A stretch of DNA of 64,000 nucleotides, from NCBI RefSeq assembly GCF_002803155.1, contig NZ_NNBP01000003.1:186001-250000 (forward strand), read 5' to 3'. Below the pieces are notes generated by a model. The model did not search any database. It saw only the letters and a program-made list of their open reading frames with translations, and was not told where the DNA came from. Positions 23,952 to 32,143 of this stretch are shown piece by piece. The stretch's first letter is position 1, and each line of letters starts with the position of its first letter. This DNA is from Streptomyces sp. CB02959. Its GTDB lineage: Bacteria > Actinomycetota > Actinomycetes > Streptomycetales > Streptomycetaceae. The position numbers and the translations under genes were made by a program.

Positions 23952-25025
23952 ATGGGCTCGCCGGTGGTGCTGGGCATCGAGTCGTCCTGCGACGAGACGG
24001 GCGCCGGCCTGGTGCGGGACGGGCGGCTGCTCGGGCACACCGTCGCGTCGAGCCTGGACGAGCACGCGCGGTTCGGCGGCGTGGTGCCGGAGATCGCCGC
24101 CCGGGCGCATCTGCACGCGCTGACGCCCGTGGTCCGCGGCGCACTGGCCGATGCGGGGCTGCGGGCGTCCGACATCGGGGCGGTGGCGGTGACCACCGGA
24201 CCGGGGCTCGCCGGGGCGCTCCAGGTGGGGCTGGCCGGGGCCAAGGGGCTGGCGTACGCGCTGGGCGTGCCGCTCTACGGCGTCCACCACCTGGCCGGCC
24301 ACGTCGCCGCCGACACCCTCGCGCACGGCCCGCTGCCCGACCCCTGCGTGGTGCTGATCGTCTCCGGCGGGCACACCTCGCTGCTGCTCGTACGCGATCT
24401 GGCCCGCGACCGGATCGTGCACCTCGGCGACACCGTGGACGACGCCGCCGGAGAGTGCTTCGACAAGGTCGCGCGGGTCTTCGGACTGCCCTACCCCGGC
24501 GGTCCGGCCATGGACCGGACAGCGCGCGAGGGGGATCCGCGCGCTGTCCACTTCCCCCGCCCGCTCACCGCGGGCCCGCCCGAGAAGCGGTTCGCGTTCT
24601 CCTTCTCGGGGTTGAAGACGGCGGCGGCGCGCTGGGCGGAGAGCCACCGCGCCGCGGGCCGACCGCTACCGGTCGCCGATGGCGCGGCCGCGCTCCAGGA
24701 GGCGGTCGCCGACGTGCTGACCCGCAAGGCGGTCGCCGCCTGCACCGAGCACGGCGTCGGAACGCTGGTGGTGGTCGGCGGTGTGGCGGCCAACTCCCGG
24801 GTGCGCACGCTGGCCGAGGAGCGCTGCGCCGCGGCCGGCATCACCCTTCGGGTCCCGCCGCTGCGGCTGTGCACGGACAACGGCGCGATGATCGCGGCCG
24901 TCGGTGATCTGCTCGTCCGGGCCGGTGCCGCACCCGCCCCGCTCGACGTGTCCATCGACCCGTCGGCACCGCTGGAGTACGCGGCGCTGCATCCCGTTGC
25001 CGCGGGCCGCCCCGTGGCCGTCTGA
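23952..25025 (+). CDS. tsaD: TsaD/Kae1 family protein (tRNA threonylcarbamoyladenosine transferase), possible paralogue
   Basis: A 357-residue ASKHA-fold protein with all TsaD landmarks: [15 protein letters not shown] at the N-terminus, metal-ligand HHLAGH (about 112-117), [12 protein letters not shown] (about 136), [32 protein letters not shown], and [10 protein letters not shown] near the C-terminus. TsaD transfers the threonylcarbamoyl group to A37 of ANN-decoding tRNAs, working with TsaB and TsaE. Neither partner, nor rimI or alr, is adjacent here, whereas they flank the standard actinobacterial copy. The C-terminus is short, and several positions differ from the canonical Streptomyces copy as I recall it, so this may be a second copy. 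The ATG follows GAAGGAGTGCGGTCC. Two parS sites lie after the stop. Confidence 0.85.
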   Translation: MGSPVVLGIESSCDETGAGLVRDGRLLGHTVASSLDEHARFGGVVPEIAARAHLHALTPVVRGALADAGLRASDIGAVAVTTGPGLAGALQVGLAGAKGLAYALGVPLYGVHHLAGHVAADTLAHGPLPDPCVVLIVSGGHTSLLLVRDLARDRIVHLGDTVDDAAGECFDKVARVFGLPYPGGPAMDRTAREGDPRAVHFPRPLTAGPPEKRFAFSFSGLKTAAARWAESHRAAGRPLPVADGAAALQEAVADVLTRKAVAACTEHGVGTLVVVGGVAANSRVRTLAEERCAAAGITLRVPPLRLCTDNGAMIAAVGDLLVRAGAAPAPLDVSIDPSAPLEYAALHPVAAGRPVAV

Positions 25026-25048
25026 GGCCGGCGGGTACCCGGCGCGCC

Positions 25049-25062
25049 GTTTCACGTGAAAC
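25049..25062. other. parS partition site (perfect)
   Basis: GTTTCACGTGAAAC, 24 bp after the tsaD-like stop, paired with a one-mismatch copy 19 bp away. Confidence 0.92.
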
Positions 25063-25067
25063 CCGTC

Positions 25068-25081
25068 GTTTCACGTGGAAC
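25068..25081. other. parS-like site, one mismatch
   Basis: GTTTCACGTGGAAC differs from the consensus at one position. Only 5 bp separate it from the perfect copy on its left. Confidence 0.7.
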
Positions 25082-25224
25082 GACGGACGACCGCCCCTCC
25101 GACCGGACCGTGTCCGCCCGCTCACCCTTCTCCATCGCACCGCCCTGACCAGGCACGATAGCCCGTTCGACGGTAATGACAACGGTCACCGGTGCAGCCT
25201 TTGGATCTTTTGCCGAAGTGCGGT

Positions 25225-25245
25225 TTGCTTCGCAGCGAGAAGCAA
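25225..25245. promoter_or_regulatory. Inverted repeat upstream of the CDF exporter gene
   Basis: TTGCTTC and GAAGCAA are perfect 7-bp arms around a 7-bp spacer, 25 bp before the ATG at 25271. Position and symmetry fit an operator for a metal-responsive repressor or a leader hairpin next to the ribosome binding site. No regulator gene is adjacent. Confidence 0.4.
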
Positions 25246-25270
25246 GGTGGAGCCAGGAAGGAGCGCGCCC

Positions 25271-26287
25271 ATGACCGAGCACGCCCACAGTGGGCACAGC
25301 CATGCGCACGGCCACAGCCATGCCGTGTCCCCGGACGCCGACCGGCGCTGGCTGCGGGCCGCGCTCATTCTGCTCACCGCGTACATGGCGGTCGAGGTCG
25401 TGATCGGTTTCCTGGCGCAGTCGCTGGCACTGATCTCGGACGCCGCCCACATGCTCACCGACGCGGTCTCGATCGTGTTGGCGCTGGTCGCGATGCGGCT
25501 GGCGGCGAAGCCCGCGCGGGGCGGCTACACCTACGGCCTCAAGCGCGCCGAGATCCTCTCCGCGCAGGCCAACGGCATCACCTTGCTCGTGCTCTCCCTC
25601 TGGCTGGCGTACGAGGCGGTCCAGCGGCTGATCTCACCGCCCCAGGTCACCGGCGGGCTGGTGGTCATCACCGCGCTGTCCGGTGTGGTGGTGAACCTGA
25701 TCTGCACCTGGTTCCTGTCGAAGGCCAACCGCTCCAGCCTGAACGTCGAGGGCGCCTACCAGCACATCCTCACCGACCTGTTCGGCTTCATCGCCACCGC
25801 CATCTCCGGTGTCATCGTGCTGACCACGGGTTTCCAGCAGGCCGACGCGATCGCCTCGCTCGTCGTCGTCGCGCTGATGCTGAAGGCCGGGACGGGGCTG
25901 GTGCGGGAGTCCGGCCGGATCTTCATGGAGGCCGCTCCGGCCGGGATCGACCCGGACGCGCTGGGCGATCACCTGGTCGCCACCGACCAGGTCGTCGAGG
26001 TGCACGACCTGCACATCTGGCAGATCACCTCCGGGCAGCCCGCGCTCTCCGCGCACATCCTGGTCGCCCCGGCGGGCGACTGCCACAAGGTCCGCCGCGG
26101 CCTCCAGGAGCTGCTGCACACCGAGTACGGCATCACCCACGCCACCCTCCAGGTCGACCACCTCGGCGAGCAGGACGAGGACGAGCTGCTGACCCTGGGG
26201 CCCGGCCCCGCCCCCGAGCAGCCCTCCGGCAGCCACTGCGACGACTCCCACGGCCCCGTCCACCGTCCGGGGCCGCACCGGCACTGA
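25271..26287 (+). CDS. Cation diffusion facilitator (CDF) family metal exporter, Zn-type
   Basis: A 338-residue inner-membrane exporter with six helices. The transport site is of the His-Asp type: DAAHMLTD in helix 2 (about 58-65) and HILTDLFGF in helix 5 (about 164-172), as in zinc-transporting ZitB/CzcD. The N-terminus is a His-rich metal-binding tail (HAHSGHSHAHGHSHA) and the C-terminus another (SHCDDSHGPVHRPGPHRH). The cytoplasmic C-terminal domain with EVHDLHIWQITSG is intact. Divalent metal, most likely Zn(II), is exchanged for protons. The ATG at 25271 is chosen for the AGGAAGGAGCGCGCCC site; a GTG 8 codons earlier is possible but has a poorer context. Confidence 0.93.
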   Translation: MTEHAHSGHSHAHGHSHAVSPDADRRWLRAALILLTAYMAVEVVIGFLAQSLALISDAAHMLTDAVSIVLALVAMRLAAKPARGGYTYGLKRAEILSAQANGITLLVLSLWLAYEAVQRLISPPQVTGGLVVITALSGVVVNLICTWFLSKANRSSLNVEGAYQHILTDLFGFIATAISGVIVLTTGFQQADAIASLVVVALMLKAGTGLVRESGRIFMEAAPAGIDPDALGDHLVATDQVVEVHDLHIWQITSGQPALSAHILVAPAGDCHKVRRGLQELLHTEYGITHATLQVDHLGEQDEDELLTLGPGPAPEQPSGSHCDDSHGPVHRPGPHRH

Positions 26288-26461
26288 CCCGCCGGTGGGG
26301 CGGGCGGTGGCGGCGCCGGCCTGCGCGCCGCTCGTGCCCGGGATGGTCCGGTCGCTCATCCGTGCGATCACCCATTGGCACCGGCCCCGCTCGCGGCCGA
26401 CCGCCGTACGGACTTGCCTGGAGCGTGGCAGCCATCGCCGTTTCAGGAAGGACCGGTACGC

Positions 26462-27532
26462 ATGTCAGCGAGTGCACCCGCACGCGCCGACGGCCGGGCG
26501 ACCGCGGCGCGCTGCCCACCGGGACGGCCGCGCCGGGCCCGCTCGTTGGCCGGCGGCGCGCTGCTGCTGATCGGAACGCTGCTGCTGCCGCTGAGCCTGG
26601 CCGCCCTCTGGGCCCGCGCCGAACTCACCGACACCGACCGCTACGTGGCCGCGGTCGCCCCGCTCGCCGGGAACCGCGCCATCCAGAACGCCATCGTCGA
26701 CGACGTCACCAACGGCGTGATGCCCCACGTCCGGCTGGACGGCCTGCTCAAGGTGGTGCCACGCGCCGAACGGCCCGCACTGCGGCGGAAGTTCACCCGC
26801 GGTATCCGCGAGTTCGTCGACAAACAGGTCCGCCAGGTCGTCACCGGCCGCACCTTCCCCGAGGTCTGGACCGGGGTGCACCGCACCGCCCACCGCGCCC
26901 TGGACGGCACGCTGGCCGCCTCCGGCGAAGCCCCCGTCACCCTCGACCTCTCGCCGGTCATCGAGCGCGTCCGGCACCAGCTGTCCGGCAACGGGCTCGG
27001 CATCGACATCGTCCGCCGGGTGCCGCCCACCGGCGCCTCCATCGTGCTGCTGAACTCCCCCGACGTGCCCCGGCTGCGGGCCGGCTGCCAGGTCGCGCGC
27101 ACCGGCGCGCTGCTGCTGCCGCCGGCCGCCGCGCTCTGCCTCCTGGCCGGCCTGCTGCTGACCCGGCGCCGACGCCGGGCGTTGATCTGCACGGCGGCCG
27201 GCTGCGCGGTGGCCTGCGCGCTCCTGGCCGCGGCTCTGGCGCTGGTCCGCACCCGCCTCCTGGACGCCCTGCCGGCCACGGTCCCCCGCCCCGCCGCCGA
27301 CGCGTACACCGACGCCCTGACCGCCTCCCTGCGTTCCGGTGTGTGGACGGCGATCGGCGCGGCGGCGGCCACCGTCGCCCTCGCCGCCGCGGGACCGCTG
27401 GCGGCCCGCCTCCGCGGGACACCGTCGGACCGTCAGCCCGGTTCGGGGCGGGAGCGGGTGACGCCCCGTGGCCTGCCGAACGCCCACGACGACGGGCGGC
27501 GCCGGTTGGCCGACGAGCGTCCGCGCCATTAG
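26462..27532 (+). CDS. Integral membrane protein of unknown function
   Basis: A 356-residue protein with a basic N-terminus, a first membrane helix at about 27-48 (GGALLLIGTLLLPLSLAAL), an extracytoplasmic region of about 170 residues beginning ARAELTDTDRYVAAVAPLAG, and three more helices (about 222-242, 246-268, 300-325). The extracellular part has helices with RGIREFVDKQVRQVV and LSPVIERVRHQL. I recognise it as a type common in Streptomyces genomes but with no assigned function. The ATG follows AGGAAGGACCGGTACGC. The 60-residue C-terminal tail is basic and probably disordered. Confidence 0.75.
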   Translation: MSASAPARADGRATAARCPPGRPRRARSLAGGALLLIGTLLLPLSLAALWARAELTDTDRYVAAVAPLAGNRAIQNAIVDDVTNGVMPHVRLDGLLKVVPRAERPALRRKFTRGIREFVDKQVRQVVTGRTFPEVWTGVHRTAHRALDGTLAASGEAPVTLDLSPVIERVRHQLSGNGLGIDIVRRVPPTGASIVLLNSPDVPRLRAGCQVARTGALLLPPAAALCLLAGLLLTRRRRRALICTAAGCAVACALLAAALALVRTRLLDALPATVPRPAADAYTDALTASLRSGVWTAIGAAAATVALAAAGPLAARLRGTPSDRQPGSGRERVTPRGLPNAHDDGRRRLADERPRH

Positions 27533-27790
27533 CGGCTCGCCGCGCCCCGGGCGGCCGTGGTGGCCGCCCGGTACCGGACACCACAGGCCCCATAACCGCA
27601 CGACATACCAAAAATGGTGTGCCTGCGAAAAATCCACCAAGGCGCCTTAAATGCCGCATTAAGAATCCCGCCCGGGCGGCTTTTCCGGACACGCCGCGCT
27701 TTCCCATTACTGAGTGCGGGCACCAACTCCGGGCACCGGTAGTCTTATCCGGAACCTACGTGACGTGAAGCAAACAACAGGGGGCACTCC

Positions 27791-28135
27791 ATGGCGGGTT
27801 CCGGGTATCAGATCGACCCGAATGTACTCAGGACGCAGGGCAAGAACTTCTCGGACATCGCGCACAATTTCGGTGGCTCCGCGGAAAAGTTCAAGAGCAA
27901 GGTCACGGAGTGCGAAGAGGGGTGGGGCGACGATTCCGCGAAAATCGTCGATCAACTCCTGAAGGCCTACAAGCCGGTGAGCAAGGTCATCATGATGGCG
28001 CTGCCGCACCTTGAGGACGCGCTCGGCGAACTCGGCACCAAGCTCAACACGATCGCCAAGGATTACGAGTCCGCCGAGCTGGAACAGGTACAGGTCCTTT
28101 CCCAGATCAAGCCCGAGGGCCCGGCCCAGGTCTAG
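27791..28135 (+). CDS. WXG100-like small protein (ESX/type VII substrate-like)
   Basis: A 114-residue helical protein without signal peptide. Its centre has EEGWGDDSAK (about 42-51), a W-x-G turn between two amphipathic helices, the hairpin layout of WXG100 proteins. Total length and absence of Cys agree with this family. The second helix is long (VSKVIMMALPHLEDALGELG, then KLNTIAKDYESAE). It is the first of three closely spaced genes (68 bp and 13 bp gaps) and the next protein has a WXG-like domain too. The ATG follows AGGGGGCACTCC. Base composition is slightly less GC-rich than in neighbours. No secretion machinery is in the window. Confidence 0.72.
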   Translation: MAGSGYQIDPNVLRTQGKNFSDIAHNFGGSAEKFKSKVTECEEGWGDDSAKIVDQLLKAYKPVSKVIMMALPHLEDALGELGTKLNTIAKDYESAELEQVQVLSQIKPEGPAQV

Positions 28136-28203
28136 CGCCTTCCGCACCGTTCCGGCTGTCTCCAGCCACCCACCAACACCTGCGTCTCCAGGGGGAGTAC
28201 ATC

Positions 28204-29298
28204 GTGTCCATCATGCTGCCGAGCGAGGTCGACTGGGTCCTCGACCTGCTGGGTTTCGAGTGGCCCAATCTCGACGAAGACAAGATGATGGAGGCTGCGG
28301 AGGCCTGGCGCACCTTCGCGCAGGCCGCGCAGCAGGCCATGAACGAGGGCAACTCCGCGGCCGGCACGGTGCGCGGCTCCAATTCCGGCGACGCGATCGA
28401 CGGCTTCGGCAAAGCCTGGGACCGGTTCACCAAGGACGGACTCATCGAGTTCGGCTATCTCGAAGCGCTGGCGGGCGCGGCCGAGATCCTGGCGGCCCTG
28501 CTCGATGTATGCGCGGTCATCGTGATCGCGCTGAAGATCTACGTCATTGCCCAGCTCATCGACCTGGCCATCGAATTCGCCATCGCACAGGCATCCGCTC
28601 CGGTCACTCTGGGCGCATCCGAGGCGGCACTCGCCGGCCGCGTCGTGATGATCCGTGCGCTCGTCAAGCGGGCCCTGACGGAGGCCGCGGAGAAAATCAC
28701 CGCCCGGGTCACCGAGTCCCTCGCAAAGAGGGAAGTCCTGTCCGTCAAGGAAATCCTTATTAAGATCGGCAAGGAATCGGCAAAGTCGCTCGGTAAGGAA
28801 GCCTTCAACCAGGGCAAAGCGATCTACCAAGGCAAGCAGGACGGGGTCAACTGGACCGACCTGGGAGTCGCGGCGGTCAACCCGGCGCTGAAGCCGGTCG
28901 CGGGCACCATCACGAAGGACGAGAACGGCGAGTACGGCTTCCAGGCCGACGGTGCCGGCAAGGTCGCGGTGGGCATGTACCACCAGGCCGAGGGCGTCGG
29001 GAAGATCGCGCAAGGCGACTTCTCCGGCGGCGCGCACAAGATCGTCGACGGCGGGCTGGAGCAGATCGGCGGCGTCAAGACCGTCTACGAAACCGGCACG
29101 AAGGAGAAGGAGCCGGCCGGGGAAGAGGGCTCCGGCGGATCGGGCTCCGGTTCCGGTTCTGGTTCCGGCAGCCACCGCCCGTCGTCGGGCGGGTCGAACG
29201 ACGAGCACCCGACCCCGTCCCGTCCCACTCCGCCCCCGGCCCCCACCACCGCCTCCGGCCAGGCCGAGCAGGACCGGGCCCGTTCCACCTTCGGCTGA
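28204..29298 (+). CDS. CpnT-N-terminal-domain-like (WXG100-type) protein without effector domain
   Basis: A 364-residue protein. Residues 1-95 resemble the WXG100-like N-terminal domain found in mycobacterial CpnT and many Streptomyces polymorphic toxins: MLPSEVDWVLDLLGFEWPNL, then EAWRTFAQAAQQAMNEGNS and GKAWDRFTKDGLIEFGYL. A hydrophobic helical stretch (about 85-140) follows, then a helical section with ESLAKREVLSVKEILIKI. The part after about 245 is polar, with Gly/Ser repeats (GSGSGSGSGSGS) and a Pro/Thr-rich end. No nuclease, deaminase, NADase or protease motif is visible where a toxin domain would be. The GTG start follows GGGGGAGTACATC. Confidence 0.65.
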   Translation: MSIMLPSEVDWVLDLLGFEWPNLDEDKMMEAAEAWRTFAQAAQQAMNEGNSAAGTVRGSNSGDAIDGFGKAWDRFTKDGLIEFGYLEALAGAAEILAALLDVCAVIVIALKIYVIAQLIDLAIEFAIAQASAPVTLGASEAALAGRVVMIRALVKRALTEAAEKITARVTESLAKREVLSVKEILIKIGKESAKSLGKEAFNQGKAIYQGKQDGVNWTDLGVAAVNPALKPVAGTITKDENGEYGFQADGAGKVAVGMYHQAEGVGKIAQGDFSGGAHKIVDGGLEQIGGVKTVYETGTKEKEPAGEEGSGGSGSGSGSGSGSHRPSSGGSNDEHPTPSRPTPPPAPTTASGQAEQDRARSTFG

Positions 29299-29311
29299 CA
29301 GGAGCCCCACG

Positions 29312-29668
29312 ATGCGTCCCAGCAACACCAACGTCGACGCGCTCGGTGAGCGCGACTATCCCATCGAGGAGCAGGACCTCACCGAGGAGCAGAACGAACA
29401 CCGCACCGAGACCCTGCGTGCGGTGCGCGACAACCCCAACGCCCCGGAGCCGCTCCGGCAGTTGGCGAAGAAGATGCTCAGCGGACGGCTCCAGCTCAAG
29501 GACGTCCTGGACGACGCCGCGGGACACCGCGCGCTGACCGAGGGGCTGGCCCCGCTCCGGGAGCAGTGGCGGACGATGTCGCCGCAACAGCGCCAGGCCA
29601 CCCGGCAGTACGACCCGGACGAGCACCCGGACCGCGGCGGCGACGCCGGTCGGTCACCGCGGTACTGA
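29312..29668 (+). CDS. Small charged protein, third gene of the WXG cassette
   Basis: A 118-residue hydrophilic, acidic protein without Cys, signal peptide or membrane segment. It begins with a disordered acidic segment (ERDYPIEEQDLTEEQNEHRT), then two or three helices (ETLRAVRDNPNAPEPLRQLA, KKMLSGRLQLKDVLDDAA) and a basic/acidic tail. The ATG lies 13 bp after the previous stop and follows ACAGGAGCCCCACG, so it is co-translated with the CpnT-like gene. A chaperone, adaptor or immunity-like role for the upstream proteins is an inference from position only. No family recognised. Confidence 0.65.
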   Translation: MRPSNTNVDALGERDYPIEEQDLTEEQNEHRTETLRAVRDNPNAPEPLRQLAKKMLSGRLQLKDVLDDAAGHRALTEGLAPLREQWRTMSPQQRQATRQYDPDEHPDRGGDAGRSPRY

Positions 29669-29770
29669 GGGGTTCCGGAAGGCCCTGATCCGCGTCGGCG
29701 CCGCCGGCGGGCCGGACACGGCAACGGGGGCGCGGGCAGCGGCCTTCTCCGCGGCGGCGGGAGACCGTCC

Positions 29771-30712
29771 TCAGATCGCCAGGACGGTCTTCCCCTGCGC
29801 CCGCCCGGTGCGGCTGGCCGCCAGGGCCTCGGGAGCCTCCGCCAGGGGGACTTCGAGGCCCACGAGGACGGTCAGGCGGCCCGCGTCGAGGTGCCCGGCG
29901 AGGATCTCCAGGAGCTGGGGCGAGGGCCGGTTGACGAAGTTGAAGCCGCGCAGGTTGTGCTCGGTGAGCACATCGGCGTCGGCGGCACCGATCAGCGAGA
30001 CCGCCACACCGCCGTCCCGCACCGCCCGGGAAAGCTCGACGAACCCCGCCGCGTCGCTGGTCATGTCGATCAGCACGTCCACCCCGTCCGGATGCACCGC
30101 CAGGACCTGGTCGGCGATCGGCCCCGCGGTGTGGTCGACGGTCTCCGCGGCCCCCAGCGTGCGCATCAACTCCGCCTTGGCCGGACGGGCGGTGGCGATC
30201 ACCTCCGCACCGCGGCCGGCCGCGATCTGGGTCACGAAGGTGCCGACCCCGCCGGTCGCGCCGACGATCAGCACCCGCCGGCCGTCGCCGACCCGGGTCT
30301 CCTCGACCAGGTTGTACGCGGTCATCCCGGCCGTCGGCACGGCGGCGGAGGTCGCATAGGTGACGCTGCGGGCGGCCAGTGCGATGGCGCCCTCCTTGGC
30401 CACGGCGAACTCGGCGTACGAACCGCCGCCCCGCTCCGGCTGCTGGAACTGGCCGAACACCGGGTCCCCCACGGTGAACCGCCGCACGCCGGTGCCGACC
30501 GCGACCACCTCCCCCGCCCCGTCCGTCCCCATGACCAGCGGGAACTTGGCGTGGACGGCCTCCCCGAACATGCCGTCGGCGAGCTTCCAGTCGACGGGGT
30601 TGAGTCCGGCGGCGGCCAGCCGCACCAGGACTTCACCGGGCCCCGGCTCAGGTTGTGGCAGCTCCATGAGCTGCGGGTCCGCACCGAAGGCGTTGACTGC
30701 TACGGCTCTCAT
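29771..30712 (-). CDS. NADP-dependent oxidoreductase, zinc-free MDR (quinone reductase-like) family
   Basis: A 313-residue medium-chain dehydrogenase/reductase. It starts MRAVAVNAFGADPQLMELPQ, has the MDR landmarks AAGLNPVDWKLADG (about 37-50) and GTDGAGEVVAVGTGV (about 66-80), and the NADP-binding loop VLIVGATGGVGTFVTQIAAG (about 144-163). No structural zinc cysteines and no catalytic Cys/His pair are present, so it belongs to the quinone oxidoreductase-like branch. The ATG at 30712 follows GGAAGGGAACGCCAC; a longer frame upstream is low-complexity. It converges with the WXG cassette and diverges from the ABC ATPase gene. Substrate unknown. Confidence 0.9.
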   Translation of the reverse strand: MRAVAVNAFGADPQLMELPQPEPGPGEVLVRLAAAGLNPVDWKLADGMFGEAVHAKFPLVMGTDGAGEVVAVGTGVRRFTVGDPVFGQFQQPERGGGSYAEFAVAKEGAIALAARSVTYATSAAVPTAGMTAYNLVEETRVGDGRRVLIVGATGGVGTFVTQIAAGRGAEVIATARPAKAELMRTLGAAETVDHTAGPIADQVLAVHPDGVDVLIDMTSDAAGFVELSRAVRDGGVAVSLIGAADADVLTEHNLRGFNFVNRPSPQLLEILAGHLDAGRLTVLVGLEVPLAEAPEALAASRTGRAQGKTVLAI

Positions 30713-30900
30713 GTGGCGTTCCCTTCCACCCTTCCGAGGAGCGGCCGGAGTGGATCGTAAGCACGCCGGTCGGGCCGGGCGCGGCAGGACGGGAGGCGGT
30801 GCCCCGGAAGCAACTCGTACGGCCCCCGTCGCCGTTCGTTTTCCCCACTCGATTGCCCGCATGACGGGACCGGTGCGAGGCCGCGGGATTCAATGGCGCA

Positions 30901-32058
30901 ATGATCCGGTTCGAGTCGGTCACCAAGCGCTACCCCGACGGGACCACCGCCGTCGACGACCTCTCCTTCGAGGTCGGCGAGGGTGAGCTGGTCACCCTGG
31001 TCGGACCGTCCGGGTGCGGCAAGACGACGACCATGATGATGGTGAACCGGCTGATCGACCCCACCGGTGGGCGAATCTTCGTCGACGACGCGGACGTGTC
31101 CGGAGTCGACCCGGTCCGGCTCCGCCGCGGCATGGGCTATGTCATCCAGCAAACCGGCCTCTTCCCGCACCGCACCGTCCTCGACAACACCGCGACCGTG
31201 CCGTTCCTGACCGGCTGGAAGAAGGCCAGGGCGCGGGAGCGGGCCGCCGAACTCCTGGACCTGGTCGGGCTGGACCCGACCGTCTACGGCGCGCGCTACC
31301 CCGACCAGTTGTCCGGTGGCCAGCGCCAGCGGGTCGGGGTGGCCCGCGCCCTGGCGGCCGATCCGCCGGTGCTGTTGATGGACGAGCCGTTCGGTGCCGT
31401 CGACCCGGTCGTCCGGGACCGCCTCCAGAAGGAGTTCCTACGGCTCCAGTCCGCCCTGCACAAGACGGTGCTGCTGGTCACCCACGACATCGAGGAGGCC
31501 ATCCGGCTCGGCGACCGGATCGCGGTCTACGGCGCCGGGCGGATCGAGCAGTTCGACACCCCGGCGCGGGTGCTCGGCGCTCCCGCCACCCCCTACGTCG
31601 CCGAATTCGTGGGCGCCGACCGGGCGTTGAAGCAGCTGTCGGTCACCTCCATCGACCGCGACGACCTGGAACGCCCGCCGTTCGCCCGGCTCGCCGAGCC
31701 CGCCGCGGACGCGGTGGCCCGGCTGCGGGCCGAAGGCGCACGCTGGGCGGTGGTGCTGGACGCCGACGGGACGCTGCACGGCTGGGTGGGCACGGAGCAC
31801 CTGTCGGGCGCGGGTGGGACGGTGGCGGATCACGCCCGTCGGATGGAGGCGTGGATCCCGGCGTCCGGAACCCTCAAGGCGGCGTTCAGCGAGATGCTCA
31901 AGCACGACGCCGGCTGGATCGCGGTGCTGGACGGCGGGCGGTTCCTGGGCGTCCTGACCCCGACCACCCTGCACGAGGCGCTGCGCCGCACCATCGCCCC
32001 GGAGGAACGCGAGCTGTCGCGGGGGCGGCCGGAGGTCGACTCGGTTCCGACGGAGTGA
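30901..32058 (+). CDS. Glycine-betaine/choline-type ABC transporter ATP-binding protein with CBS region (OpuCA-like)
   Basis: A 385-residue protein. The ABC domain (1-240) has Walker A GPSGCGKTT (35-43), Q-loop YVIQQTGLFP, signature LSGGQRQRVG (about 137-146), Walker B VLLMDEPFGAVDP and the switch VTHDIEEA. The second half (about 255-380) resembles two degenerate CBS repeats (WAVVLDADGTLHGWV, WIAVLDGGRFLGVL), as in OpuCA/ProV, where they sense ionic strength. It probably powers the two permeases and binding protein encoded convergently at 32.1-34.5 kb. No ribosome binding site is seen before the ATG, so a leaderless start is possible. Two parS sites follow the stop. Confidence 0.9.
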   Translation: MIRFESVTKRYPDGTTAVDDLSFEVGEGELVTLVGPSGCGKTTTMMMVNRLIDPTGGRIFVDDADVSGVDPVRLRRGMGYVIQQTGLFPHRTVLDNTATVPFLTGWKKARARERAAELLDLVGLDPTVYGARYPDQLSGGQRQRVGVARALAADPPVLLMDEPFGAVDPVVRDRLQKEFLRLQSALHKTVLLVTHDIEEAIRLGDRIAVYGAGRIEQFDTPARVLGAPATPYVAEFVGADRALKQLSVTSIDRDDLERPPFARLAEPAADAVARLRAEGARWAVVLDADGTLHGWVGTEHLSGAGGTVADHARRMEAWIPASGTLKAAFSEMLKHDAGWIAVLDGGRFLGVLTPTTLHEALRRTIAPEERELSRGRPEVDSVPTE

Positions 32059-32084
32059 GGGATGGCGGCCGGCGCGGGCGGGGT

Positions 32085-32098
32085 GTTTCACGTGAAAC
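32085..32098. other. parS partition site (perfect)
   Basis: GTTTCACGTGAAAC between the convergent ABC ATPase and binding-protein genes; first of a pair 30 bp apart with a 16-bp spacer. Confidence 0.92.
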
Positions 32099-32114
32099 CA
32101 CGACCGGGAGCGGT

Positions 32115-32128
32115 GTTTCACGTGAAAC
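32115..32128. other. parS partition site (perfect)
   Basis: Second copy of the pair, 16 bp before the binding-protein stop codon. Confidence 0.92.
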
Positions 32129-32143
32129 GACGTTCCGGCTCCG

